5,150 nucleotides of DNA from Bdellovibrionales bacterium RBG_16_40_8 (lineage in GTDB: Bacteria; Bdellovibrionota; Bdellovibrionia; Bdellovibrionales; UBA1609), in NCBI GenBank assembly GCA_001769925.1, contig MEPT01000026.1, forward strand, positions 17,544 to 22,693. Direction: 5' to 3'. A model generated the notes under the pieces. It saw nothing but the letters and a program-made list of their open reading frames with translations. It ran no database searches and had not been told where the DNA came from. A program made the translations under genes and the position numbers. Shown here one piece after another: positions 1 to 5,150 of this stretch. Each line of letters opens with the position of its first letter. Within the stretch, counting starts at the first letter, position 1.

Positions 1-2238
1 AAGAAATTCATCAATCAAACATGGAGTTTTGCTAGTGAAAAACTCACCATAACGCGAAAAATAACTTTCTATTTCATATTCGTTTTCAATAATCTCCATA
101 CGGCGGCCACCTAGCACATAACTTGGGCGGCAAAGTACCGGATAATTTATTCGCTCAATAATTTTTTTTGCTTCGCTGATATTAGTGGCAAGACCTGATT
201 GTGGAATAGCAAAATCAAGCTCCTGACAAATGGCATTGAACCGGCCACGATCCTCGGCGAGATCAATAGTATCAAGTGTTGAACCGATAAGATGAAAGCC
301 GTTATTCACAAGCTCTGCATCAATATGAATTGGAGTTTGCCCGCCCAATTGCGCGACAAATCCTATAGGTTTAACAAAATTTAAAACCTCAGCAACATGT
401 TCTGAAACCAAAGGCTCAAAAAAAAGCTCATTTGAAATATCGTAGTCTGTAGAAACTGTCTCGGGGTTAGAGTTAATCATCACTACTCGTAAGCCTTCAA
501 TTTGAAAGCGGCGCACACTGCGCACACAACTATAGTCAAACTCTATTCCCTGGCCAATGCGATTAGGTCCACTACCAAGAAGGGCTACAGTTTTTTTATC
601 AGTAGCTCGCGAAGGCATCGGTTGGCCCCAATAGGTTGAATAAAAATACGGGGTTTGCGAATCAAACTCACCAGCGCAGGTGTCTACTTGAAAAAAAGCC
701 GGGCGAAGATTAATTTTATGTCGTGCCTCTTTTACGCTATCGGCCTTAATATTACGAATTGAGGCAATTGCTTCGTCACTAAAACCTAATCTTTTAGCCT
801 GTAAAAGTATTTCTTTAGTCAAAGACGGGTAATTTTTTAACTTAGTCTCAAATTGTATGATTTCTTCAATTTGTTCTAAAAACCACGGCGTAATTTGCGT
901 AAGTCGTGCAATTTCGCTAACACTAAGACCACTACGAAACGCTTGTGCTATGACAAAAAGTCTCTGACTATTAGGTCGCGCAAGTAGAGATTCATTAAAA
1001 TTAACAGTTGCCGAAAGCCCCCTAGAGTCGGCCTCAAGTGATAGCACTGCTTTTTGCAAAGACTCTTTAAATGTACGGCCTATGGCCATCACCTCACCAA
1101 CACTCTTCATCTGCGTCGTAAGCAAATCAGCCGCGCCGGCGAATTTTTCAAACGCAAACCTAGGTATTTTTGTCACGACATAATCTAACGCTGGTTCGTA
1201 GCAAGACGGCGTAGTGCCGGTTATATCATTACGAATTTCATCAAGTGCATAGCCAACAGCTAAAAGAGCAGCAATTTTCGCAATAGGAAAACCCGTAGCT
1301 TTACTTGCTAGCGCCGACGAGCGACTCACTCGTGGATTCATTTCAATAACGTATCTCTCACCAGTTTCAGGATGCACAGCAAACTGAATATTTGCCCCCC
1401 CGGTTTCAACACCGACTGCGTGAATAATTTTTCCTGCCTCATCGCGCATAGCCTGATAGGCACAATCAGAAAGTGTCTGTTGTGGTGCAACAGTTATGCT
1501 ATCACCCGTATGTACTCCACACGGATCGAAATTTTCTATTGAACAAATAACTACAAAAGTCCCTTTATGATCACGCATCACTTCGAGTTCAAATTCTTTC
1601 CAGCCTAAAATACTCTCTTCAATTAATACTTCAGATGTAGGGCTTTCATGAAGAGCCATGGCAACTTTTGTTTTATATTCTTCTAAAGAGTATGCAATGC
1701 CCCCACCGCCACCACCCAAGGTAAAATTGGGCCTTAAAACGAGTGGTAGACTCATTTTTTCAGCAAAGGCCATGGCCTCGTCATAAGTTCGTATAAGTTT
1801 TGAAATTGGATATTTAGCACCAACTGAATCAAGCACCCGACAAAATCGCTCGCGATCTTCAGCCGCTCGAATAACATCACTTTTTGCACCTAACATTTGA
1901 ATATTCAGCGACTTCAATATGCCATGCTTTTCAAGCTCAAGTGCTAAATTAAGTGCTGTTTGCCCCCCTAGAGTCGGGATAATTGCATCTGGCCTTTCTA
2001 TTTCTAATATTTTTTTAACAAATTCAAGTTTAAGTGGTTCTACGTAAACGCGAGTAGCCACTTCAGGATCAGTCATGATTGTAGCTGGGTTAGAGTTGAT
2101 TAGAATAACCTCAAGCCCCTCTTTCATAAGGGCCTTGCACGCTTGCGTACCAGAATAATCAAACTCACAAGCTTGCCCAATAACAATTGGGCCGCTACCG
2201 AAAATTACAACTTTATTTATATTAGGCAACCTACCCAT
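1..2238 (-). CDS. carB: Carbamoyl-phosphate synthase large subunit, 3' end cut off by the window edge
   Basis: This is the ATP-grasp subunit that makes carbamoyl phosphate from bicarbonate, two ATP and ammonia delivered by CarA. I translated all 746 codons and found no stop or frameshift. The start [11 protein letters not shown] leads into [17 protein letters not shown] and [11 protein letters not shown]. The first ATP-grasp half aligns with E. coli CarB almost without gaps, and the key residues keep E. coli numbers as I recall them: R129, R169, E208, E215, Q285, E299 and N301 (EMNPR). A helical oligomerisation region spans about 390-545. The second half begins with [18 protein letters not shown] (about 554-571), then [19 protein letters not shown] and [13 protein letters not shown] (704-716). 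The rest of the second ATP-grasp domain and the C-terminal allosteric (MGS-like) domain lie outside. The ATG is 2 bases past the preceding stop, and only a weak CGAG precedes it, so translation is probably coupled. One oddity is a run of six glycines at 175-180, where a Ser or Thr usually sits at 177. Confidence 0.97.
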   Translation of the reverse strand, partial: MGRLPNINKVVIFGSGPIVIGQACEFDYSGTQACKALMKEGLEVILINSNPATIMTDPEVATRVYVEPLKLEFVKKILEIERPDAIIPTLGGQTALNLALELEKHGILKSLNIQMLGAKSDVIRAAEDRERFCRVLDSVGAKYPISKLIRTYDEAMAFAEKMSLPLVLRPNFTLGGGGGGIAYSLEEYKTKVAMALHESPTSEVLIEESILGWKEFELEVMRDHKGTFVVICSIENFDPCGVHTGDSITVAPQQTLSDCAYQAMRDEAGKIIHAVGVETGGANIQFAVHPETGERYVIEMNPRVSRSSALASKATGFPIAKIAALLAVGYALDEIRNDITGTTPSCYEPALDYVVTKIPRFAFEKFAGAADLLTTQMKSVGEVMAIGRTFKESLQKAVLSLEADSRGLSATVNFNESLLARPNSQRLFVIAQAFRSGLSVSEIARLTQITPWFLEQIEEIIQFETKLKNYPSLTKEILLQAKRLGFSDEAIASIRNIKADSVKEARHKINLRPAFFQVDTCAGEFDSQTPYFYSTYWGQPMPSRATDKKTVALLGSGPNRIGQGIEFDYSCVRSVRRFQIEGLRVVMINSNPETVSTDYDISNELFFEPLVSEHVAEVLNFVKPIGFVAQLGGQTPIHIDAELVNNGFHLIGSTLDTIDLAEDRGRFNAICQELDFAIPQSGLATNISEAKKIIERINYPVLCRPSYVLGGRRMEIIENEYEIESYFSRYGEFFTSKTPCLIDEFL

Positions 2239-2240
2239 TA

Positions 2241-2900
2241 TTAAACTCGCAGTCGCGATTGGTTTGAGTAAATTTCTTTTATACCTACGTGTTTATACTG
2301 ATCAAATTTATTTCGCATCCGAAAAAGTCTGAGCAATAGTAGCTCCCGAGCAGGTTTTTGTTCATTTTCAGAAAGTTTACCAACTAGCTTAATTTCAGAA
2401 CGAATAAATTTTGTCGCCTCAGGTGGGTGAATACAAAAAGCTGATGTAAATAAAAAAGAATCTTCGTGTGGAACAAGTCGCGCCTGAAAGTATTCATCAA
2501 TATCAAAACCATGGGTGACAAAAGAATCTTTAATAATTAATTTATAATTTGAGAAAAGATCACGCACGTAAAGATCATTGCCCTTTAATTTTAAAAATTC
2601 AAAAAGGCTAAAGCGATTATTGGCAAGATTTCGATAGTAAATTTCGTCTTCTTCACTTATAGGCTTGGGCCTTTTATCAACAAAATGCTCAATGGGAGTT
2701 TGTTTTAAACTACTTAATTTGCGAAAAAAAATGTACCAATCTGTAAATTGCGCAATTTTCAAATCAAAATTTACTGACTGCTGGTCGAACATACCAGCTA
2801 GGTCAAAAAATTCATTTTTGGCCGTTACCGCTTCAGTAGCAAAGTCGTCGCTAGCATAAAACAGCATAAGATCATCTATCAGTTGATTATATTTTATCAT
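2241..2900 (-). CDS. Uncharacterised 219-residue protein encoded between carA and carB
   Basis: I do not recognise a named family. The gene starts with an ATGA overlap with the carA stop and ends 2 bases before the carB ATG, so it is cotranscribed and probably translationally coupled with both. There is no signal peptide or membrane segment, so a cytoplasmic protein is expected. The N-terminal third (1-75) is mostly helical and contains FFDLAGMF (31-38) and [11 protein letters not shown] (52-62), followed by TPIEHF. The middle (about 95-160) reads as beta-rich: [20 protein letters not shown] (96-115), then [20 protein letters not shown]. It recalls the small beta-barrel-like stretch of some SEC-C-associated proteins, with the pattern 'xxLxVxDLxxxxxxxVxE...ARLVP'. 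The C-terminus is a basic helix ending [16 protein letters not shown] (198-213). From memory, hypothetical proteins with FxDWYxF and a similar ending occur in deltaproteobacteria; this is unverified. A role linked to carbamoyl-phosphate synthase is inferred from position alone. Confidence 0.88.
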   Translation of the reverse strand: MIKYNQLIDDLMLFYASDDFATEAVTAKNEFFDLAGMFDQQSVNFDLKIAQFTDWYIFFRKLSSLKQTPIEHFVDKRPKPISEEDEIYYRNLANNRFSLFEFLKLKGNDLYVRDLFSNYKLIIKDSFVTHGFDIDEYFQARLVPHEDSFLFTSAFCIHPPEATKFIRSEIKLVGKLSENEQKPARELLLLRLFRMRNKFDQYKHVGIKEIYSNQSRLRV

Positions 2901-3955
2901 AACTCTTTCATAAAATAATCAAACAGCTGTGAAGCATCGTGGGGGCCCGGGTGACTTTCTGGGTGAAACTGAACACTCATGCACCTAAACTTAGAGCAAC
3001 CAATACCAGCAACTGTTTTGTCGTTTAAATTAATATGTGTCACACGAACACCTTCGGGCAAGCTTTGGCTATCAACATTATAACCATGGTTCTGACTCGT
3101 CACGTAAACCTTACCCAATATATCATCGCGTATGGGGTGATTACTGCCCCTGTGACCAAATTTCAGCTTATAAGTTTTAGCTCCCAAGGCGAGGGCTAAC
3201 ACCTGATGGCCCATGCATATGCCAAAAATAAATTTCTTGCCAAGAAGCTGTCGCACTGTATGAGTGCCGACCTCGACTTTAGCCGGATCTCCTGGACCAT
3301 TAGATAGCATAATGCCATCTGGCTTCCATGCTAAAATTTCTTCGGCCGTCGTATTTGAAGGGAAAATTCGTATCTCTTGAGCACGAAGCTCAAGCTCTCG
3401 CAAAATGTTTTCTTTAGCCCCAAAATCCAAAACAGCTATTCGTGGACCTTTTAGAATCTTTCCTTTGCGGTCTTCAATTTTTTGTCGACAAACAATTTGT
3501 GTCCAATCTGCTGGCAATTTTTTGGCCTCTTCTATCAGTTTAACTGCCCTATCTTTAGCTATCGCTAGATCATCACAATTTACGATACTTCCCCAAGTCG
3601 TACCTTGGCTGCGCAAAACAAGTGTCAACGCTCTAGTGTCAATATCTGTCAATACGGGTATTTCATTTTCAATAAGTCGACTTAGCCACGATGAGTCTCG
3701 TGATGACTGCTGAATTTCGAGCGCAACAAAGCCATTTATCCATAGCCTTCGCGACTCCCAAAACGAATTATTAACTCCATAATTGCCCTGCTGAGTAGCC
3801 GTAGTTACTAAAATTTGTGAAAAATAAGATGGGTCAGTGGCCATTTCTTCGTACCCAGAGTGAGAGGTGTTAAATACCACCTCCCCTGCTCGCTCTCGCC
3901 CACCGCGAAATCGACCTGAGAAAATCTGACCGGTTTCAAGAATAAGATAAGCCAA
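2897..3955 (-). CDS. carA: Carbamoyl-phosphate synthase small (glutaminase) subunit, TTG start
   Basis: This is the class I glutamine amidotransferase subunit that hydrolyses glutamine and channels ammonia to CarB. The frame is open from an ATG at 3994, but family similarity begins at LAYLILETGQIFSGRFRGG, codon 14. That codon is TTG at 3955-3953, preceded by GGAGAG at 3965-3960, so I start there and get 352 residues, normal for CarA. The N-terminal CPSase domain (about 1-150) shows FNTSHSGYEEMATDPSY and the TDIDTRALT motif. The GATase domain (about 170-350) shows LSNGPGDP, the nucleophile in GICMGHQ (Cys247) and the His331/Glu333 pair in VQFHPES, so the triad is intact. Its first 20 bases overlap the pyrB 3' end, and its TGA overlaps the next ATG as ATGA. 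Starting at 3994 would add 13 residues (MEYICEWRLLERC) that look like pyrB read out of frame. Confidence 0.96.
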   Translation of the reverse strand: MAYLILETGQIFSGRFRGGRERAGEVVFNTSHSGYEEMATDPSYFSQILVTTATQQGNYGVNNSFWESRRLWINGFVALEIQQSSRDSSWLSRLIENEIPVLTDIDTRALTLVLRSQGTTWGSIVNCDDLAIAKDRAVKLIEEAKKLPADWTQIVCRQKIEDRKGKILKGPRIAVLDFGAKENILRELELRAQEIRIFPSNTTAEEILAWKPDGIMLSNGPGDPAKVEVGTHTVRQLLGKKFIFGICMGHQVLALALGAKTYKLKFGHRGSNHPIRDDILGKVYVTSQNHGYNVDSQSLPEGVRVTHINLNDKTVAGIGCSKFRCMSVQFHPESHPGPHDASQLFDYFMKEL

Positions 3956-4865
3956 GCATCTCTCCAATAACCGCCATTCGCATATATACTCCATTAGTCA
4001 CCTGATCGTGAATGGCGCACCGTGGATCATCTAAAATTTCTTCTGATACATCAAGCTCAGCAATAAATGGCCCTGGGTGCATAACTACAGCGTCTGTAGC
4101 TAGCGAACTTAAATTCTTTTTATCTAAGCGATACTCTTCAATGTTGAACGCGTAAGGTTTTTTGCTATGACGTTCTTTTTGCAGACGAAGCCCAATGCAC
4201 ACCGTGCTCCACTTAAGCGCATCACTCAATTTTTCAAAGCGCGTAGCCTGAGCCCAATCGCTAGTAGAAGGCATAAGTTCTTTCGGCGCGCAAACTGCAA
4301 CGGCCGCACCTAACCGCGAAAATAGCTTATTACCAGAACGCGCAACGCGACTGTGCTCTATATCTCCAACATAAAGAATTCTCTCTCCCTCAATTTTGTC
4401 ACGCCTTTCAAATACCGTCATCGCATCTAGTAATGCCTGTGTGGGATGTTCTTTTGTACCACTACCAGCATTTATCACTGGCACCTCTGAGATCGCAAGT
4501 TGCTCTTCGATCTTGGCATCACCTGAGTGTCTCACTACCAAAAGATCTGGCTTCATAGAAATAAGCGTTACCAAGGTTTCGTGAAGGCTTTCACCCTTTG
4601 CTAAACTTGTACTACCAGCAGCAGCAAAGTTCACAGGTTTTAGCCCCAACCTTAGTGCCGCGATTTCAAAGCTCAAGGCTGTGCGCGTAGATGGCTCGAA
4701 GAAAGCTAAAATAACAATCTTTGCTGGATTCTTTTCTGATTTTTTTTCTGATGCACCAATCTCGCCACGCTTTAATTTTTGCGCTACCTGAATTAGCTGC
4801 TTAGCCTGTGAGGCTGATAAATCTTCTACCGACAGAAGTAAACGCTGTTTCTGTTTTTCGGGCAT
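3936..4865 (-). CDS. pyrB: Aspartate carbamoyltransferase catalytic subunit
   Basis: PyrB condenses carbamoyl phosphate with aspartate to give carbamoyl-aspartate, the committed pyrimidine step, in the cytoplasm. At 309 residues it has the usual length. Visible motifs, with E. coli equivalents as I recall them, are FFEPSTRTALSFE with S59-T60-R61-T62 (carbamoyl-phosphate loop), SLAKGES with K90 (Lys84), VRH with R112 (Arg105), HPTQ at 140-143, GDIEHSRVARS with R173 (Arg167), GLRLQKER with R227 and Q229 (Arg229, Gln231), HPGP at 263-266, and NGVYMR with R296. The catalytic set therefore looks intact. The loop after HPGP reads FIAE instead of the more usual RVDE or VNRGVE. The ATG at 4865 is the only plausible start, because an in-frame TAA lies upstream with no alternative start between. 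No good ribosome binding site precedes it, only AGAG nine bases away inside the putative -10. It is the first gene of the operon. No regulatory subunit gene pyrI is adjacent, so E. coli-type allostery cannot be assumed. Confidence 0.96.
   Translation of the reverse strand: MPEKQKQRLLLSVEDLSASQAKQLIQVAQKLKRGEIGASEKKSEKNPAKIVILAFFEPSTRTALSFEIAALRLGLKPVNFAAAGSTSLAKGESLHETLVTLISMKPDLLVVRHSGDAKIEEQLAISEVPVINAGSGTKEHPTQALLDAMTVFERRDKIEGERILYVGDIEHSRVARSGNKLFSRLGAAVAVCAPKELMPSTSDWAQATRFEKLSDALKWSTVCIGLRLQKERHSKKPYAFNIEEYRLDKKNLSSLATDAVVMHPGPFIAELDVSEEILDDPRCAIHDQVTNGVYMRMAVIGEMLGLSYS
3960..3965 (-). promoter_or_regulatory. Ribosome binding site that decides the carA TTG start
   Basis: GGAGAG lies four bases upstream of the TTG at 3955-3953 (six bases when measured from GGAG). 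It sits inside the last codons of pyrB. The match to the anti-Shine-Dalgarno core is good and, together with the start of CarA similarity at the TTG codon, favours TTG over the ATG at 3994. The alternative ATG at 3959-3957 is in the pyrB frame and does not compete. Confidence 0.7.
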
Positions 4866-4873
4866 TAGCGGGC

Positions 4874-4902
4874 ACTCTAGCTCGACTTAAAAAAGGTGCC
4901 AA
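4874..4902 (-). promoter_or_regulatory. Predicted sigma70-type promoter for pyrB, implying a leaderless or near-leaderless mRNA
   Basis: On the minus strand, TTGGCA (4902-4897, 5 of 6 matches to TTGACA) is followed after exactly 17 bases by TAGAGT (4879-4874, 4 of 6 matches to TATAAT). The usual 6-8 base spacing to the start point puts +1 at 4867-4865. The purines there are A4866 and A4865, the latter being the A of the pyrB ATG. If used, this promoter gives an mRNA with no or one leader base, which fits the lack of a ribosome binding site. The -35 overlaps the terminator-like hairpin, so one of the two readings may be accidental. GGCAC (4871-4875) and GTGCC (4896-4900) form an inverted pair bracketing the spacer, a possible operator but short. 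Confidence 0.45.
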
Positions 4903-5044
4903 GCACTTTTATGTGTCGCACATGCGTTAAAAGGTTGTGGATGGGCTGGGCTAAGGTTACGGCGTACCTTTTAATCCACAAGAAATCGGAGCCACTGGCG
5001 AAAATCTTCAAGTGAAGTATCTTCAAATGACAACCGTGACGCAT
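4877..5044 (-). CDS. Possible 55-residue leader ORF ahead of pyrB (speculative)
   Basis: An ATG at 5044-5042 opens a 55-codon frame that crosses both the interleaved repeats and the terminator-like hairpin, including the T-tract read as TTT TTT, and stops at TAG 4879-4877, 11 bases before the pyrB ATG. A weak AGG lies five bases upstream of the ATG. In E. coli, pyrBI is controlled by translation of a 44-residue leader peptide through a terminator, and the geometry here is similar. Against it, the composition (six His, plus Cys and Trp) looks like an out-of-frame shadow, a 55-codon open frame is not rare by chance, and it overlaps the better-looking upstream frame. Confidence 0.2.
   Translation of the reverse strand: MRHGCHLKILHLKIFASGSDFLWIKRYAVTLAQPIHNLLTHVRHIKVLGTFFKSS
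4889..4910 (-). terminator. Intrinsic terminator or attenuator hairpin upstream of pyrB
   Basis: The minus strand reads AAAAGTGC, loop TTG, GCAC, a bulged C, then TTTTTT. GTGC/GCAC pair perfectly around a 3-base loop, and AAAA pairs with the first Ts across the bulge. The six-T tail follows directly, as in rho-independent terminators. The T-run ends 24 bases before the pyrB ATG. It could end the upstream gene, or act as an attenuator if transcripts enter from further upstream. Read on the plus strand the tail is only TTTT, so use in that direction is less convincing. The stem is short, hence moderate confidence. Confidence 0.5.
4911..4923. repeat. Small perfect hairpin ATGTG-TCG-CACAT
   Basis: A five-base perfect inverted repeat with a three-base loop lies next to the terminator-like hairpin. 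On the minus strand it sits between the second arm of the larger inverted repeat (4927-4935) and the first arm of the terminator (4903-4910). It could brace the alternative CTTTTA/TAAAAG pairing (4928-4933 with 4906-4911), which shares only its last base pair. It is too short to call functional alone. Confidence 0.4.
4927..4981. repeat. Interleaved (permuted) inverted repeats, 9 and 8 bases
   Basis: On the plus strand, TTAAAAGGT (4927-4935) is a perfect reverse complement of ACCTTTTAA (4966-4974), and TTGTGGAT (4935-4942) is a perfect reverse complement of ATCCACAA (4974-4981). The two pairs are interleaved (A B ... A' B') instead of nested, each overlapping by one base. A simple hairpin can use only one pair at a time, and with no linker between arms a full pseudoknot is sterically unlikely. 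A third partner exists: AAGGTTAC (4953-4960) pairs with GTACCTT (4964-4970) with one bulge. The right arm includes the stop codon of the upstream frame (4973-4971). Confidence 0.6.
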
Positions 5045-5150
5045 CAGAACCTATGCCAATTATATGGCTCGAGATTTTAATTGCCCGATGCGAAGCTGGG
5101 TGAAAAATAAATACATCACGTTCTTTTTTTCGGTTATTATAAGCTCGTTA
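4971..5150 (-). pseudogene. 3' end of an unidentified upstream gene, frame blocked or frameshifted
   Basis: On the minus strand a protein-like frame runs from 5147 to a TAA at 4973-4971. It reads RAYNNRKKERDVFIFHPASH, continues through KISSHIIGIGSDASRL and SFEDTSLEDF, and ends RQWLRFLVD. It is charged and amphipathic like a real C-terminus. However, the in-frame codon at 5150-5148 is TAA, and no ATG or GTG follows until GTG, the second-last codon; the only TTG lies late in the frame. The neighbouring frame is open from the window edge (NELIITEKK...) and would stop at 5062-5060. A -1 shift at A AAA AAG (5129-5123) joins the two smoothly. So this is a frameshifted gene, a recoded gene, a sequence error, or a non-coding coincidence. 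RKKER, DASRLS and the 'F-D-S-L-D' ending loosely recall a PilZ domain, but this is a guess. Because it lies on the operon strand it may be cotranscribed. Confidence 0.4.
5059..5087 (-). promoter_or_regulatory. Weak candidate upstream promoter with a perfect TATAAT
   Basis: TATAAT (5064-5059) is a perfect -10 box on the minus strand, with CGGGCA (5087-5082) 17 bases upstream as a poor -35 (3 of 6 matches). Initiation would fall near 5052, giving pyrB a leader of about 185 bases containing the 55-codon ORF, the interleaved repeats and the terminator-like hairpin. It lies inside the upstream coding-like frame, and a lone TATAAT in AT-leaning DNA is common. Confidence 0.22.

Noticed and set aside
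1..2238. carB as a possibly broken gene
   Set aside because: Translation of every line gave 746 uninterrupted, family-like codons. Its only incompleteness is the window edge.
2665..2859. Plus-strand 64-codon ORF
   Set aside because: Lies wholly inside the unknown minus-strand gene. No ribosome binding site or recognisable protein character; an antisense shadow.
3405..3713. Plus-strand 102-codon ORF
   Set aside because: Antisense to the well-supported carA gene; Ser-rich composition typical of a shadow frame.
4396..4584. Plus-strand 62-codon ORF
   Set aside because: Antisense to the pyrB active-site region and not protein-like.
4883..4902. Sigma54 promoter starting with TTGGCAC on the minus strand
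   Set aside because: The -24 element matches well, but the required GC of the -12 element is absent: the expected position reads T-rich then TTAAG.
4911..5015. Plus-strand 34-codon ORF starting at the ATG of the small hairpin
   Set aside because: Short, without a ribosome binding site, and composed of the repeats and the reverse of the upstream minus-strand frame.
5004..5026. Direct repeat ATCTTCAA at 5004-5011 and 5019-5026, with an inverted TGAAG between
   Set aside because: Explained by repeated coding words (FED and LED) in the upstream minus-strand frame. Only two copies, and not related to the promoter elements.
1..5150. CRISPR arrays, tRNA or rRNA genes, transposases, defence genes
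   Set aside because: No regular repeat-spacer pattern, no tRNA or rRNA signature and no such proteins seen on either strand. Nearly all of the window is housekeeping coding sequence.

Overview
The window carries one tightly packed minus-strand operon for the first two steps of de novo pyrimidine (UMP) synthesis, in transcriptional order pyrB (aspartate carbamoyltransferase), carA (carbamoyl-phosphate synthase small subunit), an unrecognised 219-residue gene, and carB (carbamoyl-phosphate synthase large subunit). carB runs off the left edge, with 746 of about 1,070 codons present. All identifications come from reading the translations. The base composition is AT-leaning and the three pathway enzymes are ordinary bacterial types. 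The unknown gene reminds me of deltaproteobacterial or Bdellovibrionota hypothetical proteins, so a predatory or delta-like bacterium is my best guess. That is an inference from memory with low confidence.

Layout from right to left, the direction of transcription. Positions 5150-4971 hold what looks like the 3' end of an upstream minus-strand gene, but its frame is blocked by TAA at 5150-5148 and can only be joined to upstream coding through a -1 shift at an A AAA AAG heptamer. Positions 4970-4866 are the pyrB upstream region. It holds a permuted pair of inverted repeats, a small hairpin, an intrinsic-terminator-like hairpin with a T6 tail, and a sigma70-like promoter (TTGGCA-17-TAGAGT) whose start point would fall on or one base before the pyrB ATG. 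A 55-codon ORF also crosses this whole region and stops 11 bases before pyrB. The region therefore supports two competing models: a leaderless pyrB transcript, or a longer leader with attenuation.

Positions 4865-1 are essentially all coding. pyrB and carA overlap by 20 bases when carA is started at its TTG codon. carA and the unknown gene share an ATGA overlap. The unknown gene and carB are separated by 2 bases. This packing implies one mRNA with translational coupling. CarA supplies ammonia from glutamine to CarB, CarB makes carbamoyl phosphate, and PyrB condenses it with aspartate. The unknown protein sits exactly between the two subunits of one heterodimeric enzyme, which makes it the most interesting gene here. 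No pyrI, pyrC or pyrR is visible in the window.
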